From Shimia_B sp038525525 (GTDB lineage: Bacteria > Pseudomonadota > Alphaproteobacteria > Rhodobacterales > Rhodobacteraceae), in NCBI GenBank assembly GCA_038525525.1, contig JBCBHO010000004.1, forward strand, positions 186,001-250,000: a stretch of DNA of 64,000 bases. The letters run 5' to 3'. The notes below the pieces were generated by a model. The model had not been told where the DNA came from, did no database searches, and was given only the letters and a program-made list of their open reading frames with translations. Shown piece after piece: positions 34,016 through 45,268 of the stretch (positions are counted from its first letter, which is position 1; each line of letters opens with the position of its first letter). The position numbers and the translations under genes are program-made.

Positions 34016-35274
34016 AGGCCACGCTGATCGCCGCGCCGCGCTCTGGCGCGGGCAAGACCACCGTCACTCTCGCCCTGCTCCGCGCCCTCGCGCAAGACGG
34101 CCATGCGCCCCGGAGCCTGAAGCTCGGCCCGGACTTTCTCGACCCTGCGTTTCACGCCGCGGCCACAGGGCGGCCCTGCCTCAACCTCGATCCCTGGGCC
34201 ATGGACGCGGCGCTCCAACGCGCCATCCTCGCGGGGCCGGGTCCCCTCGTCGTGGAGAGCGCCATGGGCCTTTTCGACGGTGCAGGGCTGGGCGGTGCCG
34301 GATCGGCCGCCGATGTCGCCGCGCGCTTTGATCTGCCAATCACCCTCGTCGTCGATTGCGCACGCGCCGCGCATACGGTGCCCGCGCTCGTCGCCGGGCT
34401 CGTCGACTACCGCCCCGGCCTCCGCTTTCACGGCGTCGTCCTCAACAACGTGGGCTCGCCCCGGCACGAAGCCCTGTTGCGCGCGGCCTTCGAGGGTCAT
34501 GCGCTCGACATCCTTGCCGCCTTGCCCCGGGCGGCGGGCCTGTCGCTGCCGAGCCGTCACCTCGGCCTTGTGCAAGCCGCTGAGCACCCCGATCTCGGGC
34601 AAAAGCTCGACGCTGCGGCTGCGTGGCTCCGGGAGGCGGTCGATCCGGGAGGGCTTCTGGGCCGTGCGCCGGACCCCGCGCCAGAGGCCATGCGTCTCGA
34701 TCCGCCGGCCCAGCGGATCGCTGTGGCTGAAGATCATGCGTTTTCATTTGCTTACCCGCATCTCTTGACGTCTTGGCGTAATGCGGGCGCGTCGATCTCG
34801 ATCTTCTCTCCTCTGGCCGATGACGCTGTCCCCGAGGCGGACCTCGTCCTTCTGCCGGGCGGATACCCCGAGCTCCATGCGGGCCGCCTCGCCTCGGCGC
34901 ACACCTTCATGCGAAGCCTGCGAAACGCCGCGCAAACTACTGTGATACATGGTGAATGCGGAGGATATATGGCCCTCGGAGAGGCGCTGGTCGACGCCGA
35001 CGGGACCGCGCACCAGATGGCAGGCCTTCTGCCACTCGTCACAAGCTTCGAGCGTCGCGCGCTCCACCTCGGCTACCGCGACCTCACGGCGCGCGGCGGC
35101 CCTTTCGGCGGACGCTGGCGCGGCCACGAATTCCACTACTCGACGGCGCTGAAGAAAGAGGGCCCGCCGCTCTTTGACGCGCGGGACGCGGACGGGCAGG
35201 ATCTCCCGCCCATGGGTCTCCGGCATGGGCGCGTCTCTGGCTCCTACGCGCACCTCATCGCCCCGCGCGCTTGA
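34012..35274 (+). CDS. cobB: Cobyrinic (or hydrogenobyrinic) acid a,c-diamide synthase
   Basis: Amidates the a and c acetate side chains with ATP and glutamine. The 420-residue protein has an N-terminal ATP-binding domain (APRSGAGKTTVTLALLRAL, LGPDFLDPAFH, VESAMGLFDGAG) and a C-terminal class I glutamine amidotransferase-like domain with the nucleophile Cys in VIHGECGGYMALGEAL and the closing GSYAHLI. It is coupled to cobA by a four-base overlap. Confidence 0.96.
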   Translation: MKATLIAAPRSGAGKTTVTLALLRALAQDGHAPRSLKLGPDFLDPAFHAAATGRPCLNLDPWAMDAALQRAILAGPGPLVVESAMGLFDGAGLGGAGSAADVAARFDLPITLVVDCARAAHTVPALVAGLVDYRPGLRFHGVVLNNVGSPRHEALLRAAFEGHALDILAALPRAAGLSLPSRHLGLVQAAEHPDLGQKLDAAAAWLREAVDPGGLLGRAPDPAPEAMRLDPPAQRIAVAEDHAFSFAYPHLLTSWRNAGASISIFSPLADDAVPEADLVLLPGGYPELHAGRLASAHTFMRSLRNAAQTTVIHGECGGYMALGEALVDADGTAHQMAGLLPLVTSFERRALHLGYRDLTARGGPFGGRWRGHEFHYSTALKKEGPPLFDARDADGQDLPPMGLRHGRVSGSYAHLIAPRA

Positions 35275-35316
35275 GCGCCCTTGTGGCCCCAACGCGGGCG
35301 GCGTAACGCTTCTCCC

Positions 35317-36546
35317 ATGACCTCCCAGACGCAAGATAGGCCCGACGACCGGCGCGCCCTGCGCAACGTCGTCATCCTCGTCGCGGCCATGGCGATGCTG
35401 GGAAGCCAAATCACCATGATCTTCGTCATCGGCGGGCTGGCCGGGCAGATGCTCGCGCCCAATCCCTGCCTCGCGACGCTGCCCATCTCGCTCATCGTGT
35501 TCGGCTCCATGACCACGGCACCCTGGCTTTCGCGGCTCATGCAGGCGCAGGGCCGCGTGGCAGGCTTCATGACCGGGAGCGCGGGCGGGCTCGTGGGCTC
35601 CATCATCGGGGCCTACGCGCTCTCGACGGCGGATTTCTGGATGCTTCTTGTCGGCTCCTACTTTACCGGGATGTACATGTCGGCGCAGGGCTTTTACCGG
35701 TTCGCCGCGGCCGACACCGCCTCCGACGCGTTCCGCCCGAAGGCGATCTCCTACGTCATGGCCGGCGGGCTCATTTCCGCATTGATCGGCCCGCAGCTGA
35801 CCAAGGTCACCAACGACATCTTCGCCATCCCCTTCATGGGCACCTATCTCGCGGCGGGTGCGATCAACCTCGTCGGCATGGCGCTCTTTCTCTTCCTCGA
35901 TCTGCCGAAGCCGCCCAAGGGCTCTCAGACAATGGCCGGGCGCACCACGTGGGAGATGCTCAAGACCCCGCGGATCGCCGTGGCCGTCATCTGCGCCATG
36001 GTCTCCTACGCGCTGATGAACCTCGTCATGACCTCGACCCCGCTCGCGGTCGTGGCCTGCGGCTTCACGGCCGGCAATGCTGCCGATGTCGTCAGCGGCC
36101 ATGTGATTGCAATGTTTCTACCCTCGTTCTTCACGGGCCATCTCATCGCGCGCTACGGTGCGGAGCGGATCGTGGCCATCGGGCTCGCCACGCTCGCGCT
36201 CGCGGGCGTCGTGGCAATCGCCGGGGTGGAGCTCACGAACTTCTTTGTCGCGCTCATCCTGCTCGGCGTCGGGTGGAATTTCGGCTTCATCGGCGCCACG
36301 AGCATGCTCACGGCCGCCCATGCCCCCCAGGAGCGCGGGCGCATTCAGGGCGCCAATGACGCCATCGTCTTCGGCTGCGTGACGCTGGCATCCCTTGCCT
36401 CGGGCGGGCTCATGAATTGCTCGGGCAGCTCCGCCGTGGCAGGCTGGAGCGCGGTCAATTTCGCCATGGTGCCCTTCCTCGCGCTGGCGGGCGGGGCGCT
36501 CTTCTGGCTCATGCTGAAGACCCGCACAGCGCAACCGGCGGAATGA
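35317..36546 (+). CDS. MFS transporter
   Basis: A 409-residue major facilitator with about twelve hydrophobic segments, starting VVILVAAMAMLGSQITMIFVIGG. The GxxxG-rich segments around GFMTGSAGGLVGSIIGAYAL and the central cytoplasmic loop (LDLPKPPKGSQTMAGRTTWEML) are as expected for the family. The substrate is not evident. The ATG at 35317 is chosen over an upstream in-frame codon because hydrophobic helix 1 follows a normal polar leader. Its stop overlaps the aminotransferase ATG (ATGA), so the two may act on related compounds. Confidence 0.9.
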   Translation: MTSQTQDRPDDRRALRNVVILVAAMAMLGSQITMIFVIGGLAGQMLAPNPCLATLPISLIVFGSMTTAPWLSRLMQAQGRVAGFMTGSAGGLVGSIIGAYALSTADFWMLLVGSYFTGMYMSAQGFYRFAAADTASDAFRPKAISYVMAGGLISALIGPQLTKVTNDIFAIPFMGTYLAAGAINLVGMALFLFLDLPKPPKGSQTMAGRTTWEMLKTPRIAVAVICAMVSYALMNLVMTSTPLAVVACGFTAGNAADVVSGHVIAMFLPSFFTGHLIARYGAERIVAIGLATLALAGVVAIAGVELTNFFVALILLGVGWNFGFIGATSMLTAAHAPQERGRIQGANDAIVFGCVTLASLASGGLMNCSGSSAVAGWSAVNFAMVPFLALAGGALFWLMLKTRTAQPAE

Positions 36547-37724
36547 CGGTGGAGCTCTCGCGCACAATCACCGGGCTCAATGCGGGCGGCAATGACGGCT
36601 GGGGCCTCTTTTACGAGGCCCGCCGCCGCAAGGCCGCGGGCGAAACGATCCTCGAGCTCACCATCGGCGAACACGATATCGGGACCCATCCCGCGATCCT
36701 TGACGCGATGCATGCCTCCGCCAAGGCGGGGCACACGGGCTATGCCATGGTCCCGGGCGTGGATGCCCTGCGCGATGCCGTGGCCGCGCGGGTGGCCGCG
36801 CGCACGGGCGTGCCAGCGGGCCGCGAGAACGTGCTCATCACCCCGGGCGGGCAGGCCGCGCTCTTTTCCGCGCACAAGGCCGTGCTCGATCCAGGCGATC
36901 TGGGTCTCTTTCTCGATCCCTACTACGCCACCTATCCCGGCACGATCCGCGGCACCGGTGCGCGGGCGCAGGCCATCGCCTGCCGCCCGGAAGACGGCTT
37001 CGCCCCACGCGCGGGCGACCTTCGCGCCGCTGCCGCCGCGGGCGCGCGAAGCCTCCTGATCAACACGCCCAACAATCCCACGGGCGTGGTCTACGGACGG
37101 GAGACGATCGAGGGCATCGCCGAGGTGGCGCAGGAGGCGGGGCTCTGGGTCATCTCCGACGAGGTCTATGACGCGCAGGTCTGGCGCGGCACGCATCTGA
37201 GCCCCCGCGCCATGCCCGGCATGGCGGAGCGGACGCTCGTCATCGGCTCCATGTCGAAGAGCCACGCCATGACAGGGTCCCGCGTGGGCTGGATCCTGGG
37301 GCCGGAAGAGGCGATCGCGCGGCTGATCGATCTCGCCACAGCCACGACCTACGGCGTGCCCGGCTACATCCAGGACGCCGCGCTCTTCGCCCTCCGCGAG
37401 GGCGACTGGCTTGAGGCGGAGGTGGGGGCACCCTTCGCGCGCCGCCGCACCCGCGCCGAGGAGATGCTCGCCGCGCAGCAGGTGGTGGGCCTCGTGCCCT
37501 CGGGCGGGGCCATGTACCTCATGCTCGACATTCGCCGCACCGGCCTCGATGGCGAGGCCTTCGCCGCCCGGCTTCTGGATGAGGAGGCCATCGCGGTCAT
37601 GCCCGGCGAGAGCTTCGGACGCGCCGCCGCGGGCCATGTACGCGTGGCCATGACGCTCGAGGACAGCGCCTTCGCAGAGGCCCTCGCTCGGCTCCTCGAC
37701 TTTGCCGCGCGGCAGAGCGGCTGA
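36543..37724 (+). CDS. PLP-dependent aminotransferase, class I/II
   Basis: A 393-residue fold-type I aminotransferase. The PLP Lys is in GSMSKSHAMTGSRVGW (about K239), with TPNNPTGVVYGRE (Asn contact), WVISDEVYDAQVW (Asp and Tyr contacts) and GHVRVAMTLED with the substrate-carboxylate Arg. It groups with broad-range alanine/aspartate/arginine:pyruvate types; the substrate cannot be fixed. It is translationally coupled to the MFS gene and precedes the MttB-family gene on the same strand by 232 bases. Confidence 0.92.
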   Translation: MTVELSRTITGLNAGGNDGWGLFYEARRRKAAGETILELTIGEHDIGTHPAILDAMHASAKAGHTGYAMVPGVDALRDAVAARVAARTGVPAGRENVLITPGGQAALFSAHKAVLDPGDLGLFLDPYYATYPGTIRGTGARAQAIACRPEDGFAPRAGDLRAAAAAGARSLLINTPNNPTGVVYGRETIEGIAEVAQEAGLWVISDEVYDAQVWRGTHLSPRAMPGMAERTLVIGSMSKSHAMTGSRVGWILGPEEAIARLIDLATATTYGVPGYIQDAALFALREGDWLEAEVGAPFARRRTRAEEMLAAQQVVGLVPSGGAMYLMLDIRRTGLDGEAFAARLLDEEAIAVMPGESFGRAAAGHVRVAMTLEDSAFAEALARLLDFAARQSG

Positions 37725-37956
37725 CGCGAAATCCCGGCGGGACGTGTCGCGAACAGTCCGTGCCGTCGCTTTTGCACAAGATCGCGGAGCATGGGCCGCG
37801 TTCCATGGTGCCATGACGGCCTCGTCTATCATCGGCGGAGCATGGCGGCACGTGCTCACCCAGCGCACCATCGGCGCGCGACGGGGCCGTGCGGCACGGG
37901 GGAGACCCGCGGGGTGCTGAGCCCCCTTCCCCATCTCCTACGCCGAGGACCCCGCC
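37725..37956. other. Intergenic region before the MttB-family gene
   Basis: A 232-base GC-rich gap. A 72-codon open frame (37702-37920) runs through it but has Arg-rich, shadow-like composition and no good ribosome site. I see no clear promoter, riboswitch or repeat. Confidence 0.4.
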
Positions 37957-39515
37957 ATGAATGATCTCACCCCACCCCGCCCCGCCCGCTCCGGCGGGCG
38001 CGCTGCGCGTCATGCGCTTCGGGCAGCACCGCCCGAAAAGACCGACCGCCCGGTATGGCCGGGCCTCGAGGGCGGCGCGCTCAAGCTTCTGACGGACACG
38101 GAGGTCGAGCGCATCCACGCGGCCGCGCTCACCTGCCTCGAAGACATCGGCCTCGCTGACGCGCCGGCCTCGGGCGTCGACATCATGACCAGTGCCGGCG
38201 CGGTCCTCGGAGATGATGGCCGCCTCCGCTTCCCGCGTGCGCTCGTCGAAGACATGCTCGCCAAGGCCGCGCGAGGGATCACCGTTCACGGGCGCGACGC
38301 GGCCTTCGATCTCGAACTGAGCGGGACGCGCGTCCATTACGGGACGGCGGGCGCGGCCGTGCACATGGTCGATATCGACGGGCATGCCTACCGCGAGAGC
38401 ACGCTACAGGACCTTCACGATGCCGCGCGGCTCACCGAGCAGCTGGACAACGTGCATTTCTTCCAGCGCCCCATGGTGGCACGCGACGTCGCCGATGCGC
38501 GCGAGCTCGATCTCAACACGATCTACGCCTCCGTGACCGGCACGCGAAAGCACGTGGGCACCTCGATCACCGATGCGGCCCACGTGCCGGACATCCTCGA
38601 GATGCTGCACGTGATGGCGGGCGGCGAAGCGGCATGGCGCGCGCGGCCCTTCGTCTCCAATTCCAACTGTTTCGTCGTTCCCCCGATGAAATTCGCCACC
38701 GAGAGCTGCCTCGTGATGGAGGCCTGCATTCGCGGCGGCATGCCTGTGCTCCTCCTCTCGGCGGGTATGGCGGGCGCCACGGCCCCCTCCACCACGGCGG
38801 GCGCCATCGTGCAGGCCACGGCGGAATGTCTCGCGGGCCTCGTTTACGTGAACGCCATCGCGCCCGGGCATCCGGCGATCTTCGGCACCTGGCCCTTCGG
38901 GCTCGACTTGCGCACGGGGGCGATGTCCATCGGCTCGGGCGAGCAGGCGCTGCTGACGGCGGGCTGTGCGCAGATGCATCAGTTCTACGGGCTGCCGGGT
39001 GGCGCGGCGGCGGGGGCCTCCGACGCCAAACTCCCGGATATGCAGGCGGGCTGGGAGCAAATGTGTTCCAACGTCACCGCGGGCCTCGCAGGCTGCAACA
39101 TGATCTACGAGGCCGCCGGCATGCATGCCTCTCTCCTCGGCTTCTGCTTCGAGAGCCTCGTGATGGGCGACGACCTCATCGGTCAGGCGCTGCGCTGCGT
39201 GCGCGGGATCGAGGTTTCTGAAGATACCCTCGCGGTGGACACGATCCGCGAGACAGTGCTGGGCGCAGATGGCACGGGCGGGCCCGGGCACTACCTCGGC
39301 GCGGGGCAGACGCTGGCACGGATGGAAAAGGATTTCGTCTATCCCACGCTGGGCGACCGCACCTCACCCAAGGAATGGGACGAGAACGGCAAGCCCGATC
39401 TCGTGACCGCGGCCAAGGCCCGGACGGCGGCGCTCCTCGCTGCGCCCAATGCGGCGATGCTCGATCCGGCCACGGACGCCGCGCTCCATGCCCGCTTCGC
39501 CCTCCATATCAGGCC

Positions 39516-39519
<4 letters not shown>
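37957..39519 (+). CDS. MttB-superfamily methyltransferase (non-pyrrolysine)
   Basis: A 520-residue member of the trimethylamine/betaine methyltransferase superfamily, which moves a methyl group from a quaternary or tertiary amine to a corrinoid protein. Recognisable blocks are GAVLGDDGRLRFPRALVEDML, HGRDAAFDLELSGTRVHYG, LLSAGMAGATAPSTTAGAIVQ, GSGEQALLTAGCAQMHQFYG and HYLGAGQTLARMEKDF. The frame is uninterrupted with no in-frame amber codon, so it is not a pyrrolysine-type trimethylamine enzyme; glycine betaine, proline betaine or a similar substrate is more likely. Its corrinoid partner is not in the window; the RACo-type activator at 1460 may serve it. Confidence 0.9.
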
Positions 39520-41345
<1,826 letters not shown>

Positions 41346-41419
41346 GGCGGGGAGCTATGGCGAGGGGCGCGCAAGGTCAATTCCGGGCGTTGCGCGGGCC
41401 TGCGAAAGAGGCGCGGCGC

Positions 41420-42151
41420 TCAGCCGGCCACCGCGCGCAGCAAGCGCTTTCGCGCGGCGGGGATGGCCGCGATCTCGAGGCCGGTAAAGACGTGCAAGGT
41501 CCCCAGGTCGCGATCCACCACGGCGTGATCGCTCACCCAGCCGCCCATGGCGAGGTAGGTCTTCAGGAGCGGCGGCATGGCACGCATGGCGCGCCTGACG
41601 TCCGGCCGCAATCCCAGCCGTTCGGCAAAGCGCACCACTTGCGGGGCCTTCACACGCGGCCGCCAGCGGCCCGGCGCGAGGTGACGCTCCCGGAGCATGG
41701 CGAAGGCGTCGTGATAGGCCTCGGCCTCGGTGCCGTCGAAGGAGGAGCAGCCAAAGAGCATTTCGACCCCGCGCGCATCCACATAGGCGGTCATGGCGCC
41801 CCAGGCGATGCGCAGGATATCGGGATCGCGCGCGCCCCGCGCCGTGCAAAACCGGCCGAGCTCCACCATGGGCGCGTCATAGGCCTCGAGCGCGGCGAGC
41901 CCGTAATACTGCGCTGAGTAGCTGCGCCCGATCTCGGCCCCCCGGCTCAGCGGCATGAGCCGGAAACAGCAGAGAACCTCGCCGGTGCGGCGCTCCTCGA
42001 CGACGACATGGTCGCACTGGGCGTCGAATGCGTCCCCGTCCCGTGCGACGCCCGCGCGAAAACACAGCGCGCGCAGCCGCTGCACGGCGGCCATGTCCTC
42101 CGCGGACCGCGCGAGCCGCGCCCGGTAGCTTCCCCTTTCGAGGCTTAGCAT
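41420..42151 (-). CDS. olsB: Ornithine-acyl[ACP] N-acyltransferase (OlsB-like)
   Basis: Makes lyso-ornithine lipid from ornithine and 3-hydroxyacyl-ACP, a phosphate-free membrane lipid precursor common in roseobacters. The 243-residue protein shows RLRALCFRAG at the N terminus, CFRLMPLSRGAEIGRSYSAQ, ELGRFCTARGARDPDILRIAW and GVEMLFGCSSFDGTE, all hallmarks of the GNAT-like OlsB group. The start at 42151 is chosen because a GAAGGGA element lies nine bases upstream and residues before it do not look like protein; an ATG six bases earlier is possible. The acyltransferase OlsA is not adjacent. Divergent from msrB. Confidence 0.85.
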   Translation of the reverse strand: MLSLERGSYRARLARSAEDMAAVQRLRALCFRAGVARDGDAFDAQCDHVVVEERRTGEVLCCFRLMPLSRGAEIGRSYSAQYYGLAALEAYDAPMVELGRFCTARGARDPDILRIAWGAMTAYVDARGVEMLFGCSSFDGTEAEAYHDAFAMLRERHLAPGRWRPRVKAPQVVRFAERLGLRPDVRRAMRAMPPLLKTYLAMGGWVSDHAVVDRDLGTLHVFTGLEIAAIPAARKRLLRAVAG

Positions 42152-42278
42152 GCCCATCGTTCCCTTCGCCGTTGACGCCGCACCCCTTGGCCCCGCGCGC
42201 TTCGAGACATAGCTCTTGGGCAGCGGCATGGCACGAGCCATGTGACAACTCAATGACGCAACGAAACGGACGCACCGC

Positions 42279-42671
42279 ATGGACAAGATCGTCAAATCCG
42301 ACGCCGAATGGAAAGAGCAGCTGAGCGACCTCGCCTACAAGGTCACGCGCAAGCACGGCACGGAGCGCGCCTTTACCCACGAGAGCTTTCCGGAGGGGCC
42401 CGGCCTCTTCCGCTGCATCTGCTGCGAGGCACCACTCTTTGACAAGGCGCACAAGTTCGACAGCGGGACGGGCTGGCCGTCCTTTTACCAGCCCGCCGAG
42501 GATGCTCCCATCGGTGAGAGCGTCGATAACAGCTGGTTCATGCGCCGCACGGAGGTCCATTGCGACCGCTGCGATGCCCATCTCGGCCACGTGTTCCCGG
42601 ACGGGCCGCAGCCCACGGGGCTGCGCTACTGCATCAACGGGGTCGCGCTGACCTTTCAGGAAGAAGACTGA
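42279..42671 (+). CDS. msrB: Peptide-methionine (R)-S-oxide reductase
   Basis: Repairs methionine-R-sulfoxide in proteins with thioredoxin electrons. The 130-residue protein has two zinc-binding Cys pairs (C46/C49 in FRCICCEAPLF, C95/C98 in HCDRCDAHLGHVF), the substrate motif DSGTGWPSFY and the catalytic Cys118 in GLRYCINGVAL. No signal peptide, so cytoplasmic. Divergent from olsB and convergent with bamE. Confidence 0.97.
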   Translation: MDKIVKSDAEWKEQLSDLAYKVTRKHGTERAFTHESFPEGPGLFRCICCEAPLFDKAHKFDSGTGWPSFYQPAEDAPIGESVDNSWFMRRTEVHCDRCDAHLGHVFPDGPQPTGLRYCINGVALTFQEED

Positions 42672-42699
42672 GGCCGTCAGAGCCAGCCCAAAAAACCTG

Positions 42700-43179
42700 T
42701 CAGAGACCGCCGCCGCCATCGTCGCCGCCGCCGAGGATCCTCGTGGCGTCGAAGCGGCCGAGATTGCCGAGCAGCTGCCGCAGGAAGGTCGTGTCCTCCA
42801 CAGCCGAATCCGTCACGCGGCGCGACAGCGGCACGACCCGCCCATCGGCGAGCGTGAAGCGCTCGATATTGCTGACCACGCCGTCATCGTTAAAGCGCAC
42901 GGCGACGAGCTGCCGGTCGATCACTTCCGGCGCGCGAAAGCCGAATTGACGGCGCCTGTCGGCGAGGTAGTAGTACGCGCCATCGGTGAGCACGCCGCTC
43001 GTGGATGGGCGCCCGATGACATCTTCCACCGTCGCGCGCGTATCGACGCCCACAATGACTTCCGCGAGTTCGGCATCGGTGGGCGCGTAACCGTGATTGC
43101 GGAAGGTCGCGGTGCATCCTGCCACGGCCAGTGCGCCTGCCAACAGCGCCCCCCTCAGGAGCAATCCCCGTGTGTACAT
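42700..43179 (-). CDS. bamE: Outer membrane protein assembly factor BamE
   Basis: A 159-residue lipoprotein of the SmpA/OmlA family, part of the BAM complex that inserts beta-barrels in the outer membrane. The signal peptide ends at a lipobox AVAGC (Cys about 22). The mature domain has the characteristic GVDTRATVEDVIGRPSTSGVL and YYYLADRRRQFGFRAPEV, with RFNDDGVVSNIERF. A Gly-rich C-terminal tail (GGGDDGGGGL) extends it past the usual length. Divergent from the yceD operon, the usual order in this group. Confidence 0.93.
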   Translation of the reverse strand: MYTRGLLLRGALLAGALAVAGCTATFRNHGYAPTDAELAEVIVGVDTRATVEDVIGRPSTSGVLTDGAYYYLADRRRQFGFRAPEVIDRQLVAVRFNDDGVVSNIERFTLADGRVVPLSRRVTDSAVEDTTFLRQLLGNLGRFDATRILGGGDDGGGGL

Positions 43180-43276
43180 GATGGCCCCATCCCGGCTTCA
43201 GTCGCGCCGCCTTTTACCGGCGGTGGGCATGGTGTAACAGCGCGCACGCGATTTTTTCAAGCGAGAGACGAGGCCC

Positions 43277-43813
43277 ATGGCATCTGACACTGTCCTCCAC
43301 TTGGCCAAGCTCCCGGCAGACGGGCCGCACCGCGTGGCCTGGACCGCCTCCGACGCCGACAGGGATGCGCTCATGGCCGCGCTCGACCTCCGCGACCTGC
43401 GCAAGCTCAAGGCCACGCTCACCCTCACGCCCCGCGGCAAGCGGGACTGGCACCTGACGGCCGATTGGGGTGCCACGGTGGTGCAATCCTGCGTCGTGAC
43501 GCTCGCGCCCGTAACGACCCGGCTCGACCGCAGCGATAGCCTCCTCTTCACTGCCAAGATGCCCGAGATCACCGAGGCCGAGAGCGAGATGCCCGAAGAC
43601 GAGACGCTCGAGCCACTGGTGGACGAGGCGCCGATCCTGCCCATCCTGCAAGAGATGATCGCGCTCGCCCTGCCCGCCTATCCCCGCGCCGAGGATGCCG
43701 AGCTTGGAGAGGCGATCTTTGCGGCACCCGACGTCACGCCCATGAGCGACGAGGACGCCAAGCCCTTCGCCGGTCTCGCGGCGCTCAAGTCGAAGCTAGA
43801 GGGCGATGGCTGA
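43277..43813 (+). CDS. YceD/DUF177 family protein
   Basis: A 178-residue protein of the DUF177 (YceD) family, linked by position and by work in other bacteria to 23S rRNA processing or accumulation. The core LKATLTLTPRGKRDWHLTADWGATVVQSCVVTLAPV contains the single conserved Cys, and the acidic C-terminal half ends PFAGLAALKSKLEGD, the usual family ending. It stands upstream of rpmF, its most conserved neighbour. Confidence 0.92.
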   Translation: MASDTVLHLAKLPADGPHRVAWTASDADRDALMAALDLRDLRKLKATLTLTPRGKRDWHLTADWGATVVQSCVVTLAPVTTRLDRSDSLLFTAKMPEITEAESEMPEDETLEPLVDEAPILPILQEMIALALPAYPRAEDAELGEAIFAAPDVTPMSDEDAKPFAGLAALKSKLEGDG

Positions 43814-43863
43814 GCCACGCCGAGCTTTCAGCGCATGCGCACAGTCTTTCCGCGGCAAACCCC

Positions 43864-43892
43864 TTGCGCGTGTGAAAGAGGTGCTTTAGAGC
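43864..43892 (+). promoter_or_regulatory. Possible rpmF promoter
   Basis: TTGCGC (43864-43869), a 17-base spacer and TAGAGC (43887-43892), about 60 bases before the rpmF start. Both hexamers are moderate matches, but the spacing and position are right. Confidence 0.35.
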
Positions 43893-43952
43893 CCGCCAAA
43901 CTTTCGAAATTTAGGCGCGCGAGCCTGCGCGCTCCCGATCCGAGGTTCAGAC

Positions 43953-44162
43953 ATGGCCGTTCAACAGAATCGCGTCTCCAAATCGCGCCGCAACAACCGC
44001 CGGGCCCACCACAGCCTCGTGGCCGCGAACCCCAACGAGTGCTCCAATTGCGGCGAGCTCAAGCGTCCGCACCACGTGTGCCCGTCCTGCGGTCATTATG
44101 ACAATCGCGAAGTCATCGCGATGGTGGACGAGATCGACCTCGAAGACGAAGACGCCGCCTAA
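43953..44162 (+). CDS. rpmF: 50S ribosomal protein L32
   Basis: A 69-residue ribosomal protein of the large subunit. It starts MAVQQNRVSKSRRNNRRAHH, the near-invariant alphaproteobacterial N terminus, and contains a zinc ribbon with Cys pairs in ECSNCGELK and VCPSCGHY. The usual C-terminal acidic tail follows. Upstream of plsX, as in most bacteria. Confidence 0.98.
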   Translation: MAVQQNRVSKSRRNNRRAHHSLVAANPNECSNCGELKRPHHVCPSCGHYDNREVIAMVDEIDLEDEDAA

Positions 44163-44176
44163 GTCGCGCGCGCTTC

Positions 44177-45268
44177 ATGACCGGCGCGAGCACCTCCGCG
44201 CGAGCCACGGGCGGTGACGGCGCGATCGTCGTCGCCATCGACGCCATGGGCGGCGACAAGGGCCCGAGCGTCATCGTCAAGGGTATGGCCATCGCCGCCT
44301 CGAAAGACGCGACCCTGCGCTTTGTACTTCACGGGCCCACCGAGCACCTCGCGCCGCTGGTGGCCAAGCGCAAACTCACCGAGATCACGACCATCCGCGA
44401 TGCCTCCGGCGTCGTCTCGATGGACGACAAGCCCTCCCATGTCATGCGCCACGGCAAGGACACCTCCATGTGGGCGTCCATCGAGACGGTGCGCGCGCGG
44501 GAGGCCAGTGTCTGCGTGTCCTGCGGCAATACCGGCGCGCTCATGGCCGTGGCCATGGTGCGGCTCCGGAAGCTGCCCGGGGTGAACCGGCCCGCCATCG
44601 CGGTGCTCTGGCCCTCCGCCAATCCGCAGGGTTTCAACGTCCTCCTCGATGCCGGGGCCGACATCCGGGCCGACGAGACCGACCTCATGCAATACGCGCT
44701 CATGGGCGTGAGCTACGCGCGCAACGGGCTCGACATCCCGCGCCCCCGCGTCGGGCTCCTGAACGTCGGCACCGAGGAGCACAAGGGTCGTGCCGAGATC
44801 AAGGTCGCCGCGGAACTCATCGCCGCGCAGGCCCACGAGGCGAAGTTCGATTTCGTGGGCTTCGTCGAGGGCGGGCAGATTCCGGGCGACAAGGTCGACG
44901 TGATCGTCACAGACGGCTTCACCGGCAACATCTCGCTGAAAACCGGCGAGGGCACGGCGAGCTTCATCTCCGCCTCGCTGCGCGACGCTTTCCGGCACAC
45001 GCCGCTCTCACGGCTGGCGGCGCTCATGGCCTATACCTCGCTCAATCGCCTGCGGAAACGGATCGACCCGCGGCGCGTGAACGGTGGTGTCTTCCTCGGC
45101 CTCAATGGTACCGTCGTGAAGAGCCACGGCTCCGCCGATGCCACGGGCGTGGCCGCGGCGATCAATCTGGCCAGCCAACTCGCGCGGTCGGGCTTCACGG
45201 AGCGTCTGGCGGCGCGCGTGGCCCAGGCGGGCGGGTTCCTGCCCGCAGATGAAGAGGACAAGGTATGA
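44177..45268 (+). CDS. plsX: Phosphate acyltransferase PlsX
   Basis: Converts acyl-ACP to acyl-phosphate for phospholipid synthesis. The 363-residue protein has IVVAIDAMGGDKGPSVIV at its start, SCGNTGALMAVAM, RPAIAVLWP, LNVGTEEHKGRAEIKVA and IVTDGFTGNISLKTGEG, all conserved in PlsX. It overlaps fabH by four bases. Confidence 0.97.
   Translation: MTGASTSARATGGDGAIVVAIDAMGGDKGPSVIVKGMAIAASKDATLRFVLHGPTEHLAPLVAKRKLTEITTIRDASGVVSMDDKPSHVMRHGKDTSMWASIETVRAREASVCVSCGNTGALMAVAMVRLRKLPGVNRPAIAVLWPSANPQGFNVLLDAGADIRADETDLMQYALMGVSYARNGLDIPRPRVGLLNVGTEEHKGRAEIKVAAELIAAQAHEAKFDFVGFVEGGQIPGDKVDVIVTDGFTGNISLKTGEGTASFISASLRDAFRHTPLSRLAALMAYTSLNRLRKRIDPRRVNGGVFLGLNGTVVKSHGSADATGVAAAINLASQLARSGFTERLAARVAQAGGFLPADEEDKV

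Noticed and set aside
37702..37920. A 72-codon frame before the MttB-family gene
   Set aside because: Arg/Ala-rich, no ribosome site, overlaps the aminotransferase end; composition matches noise.
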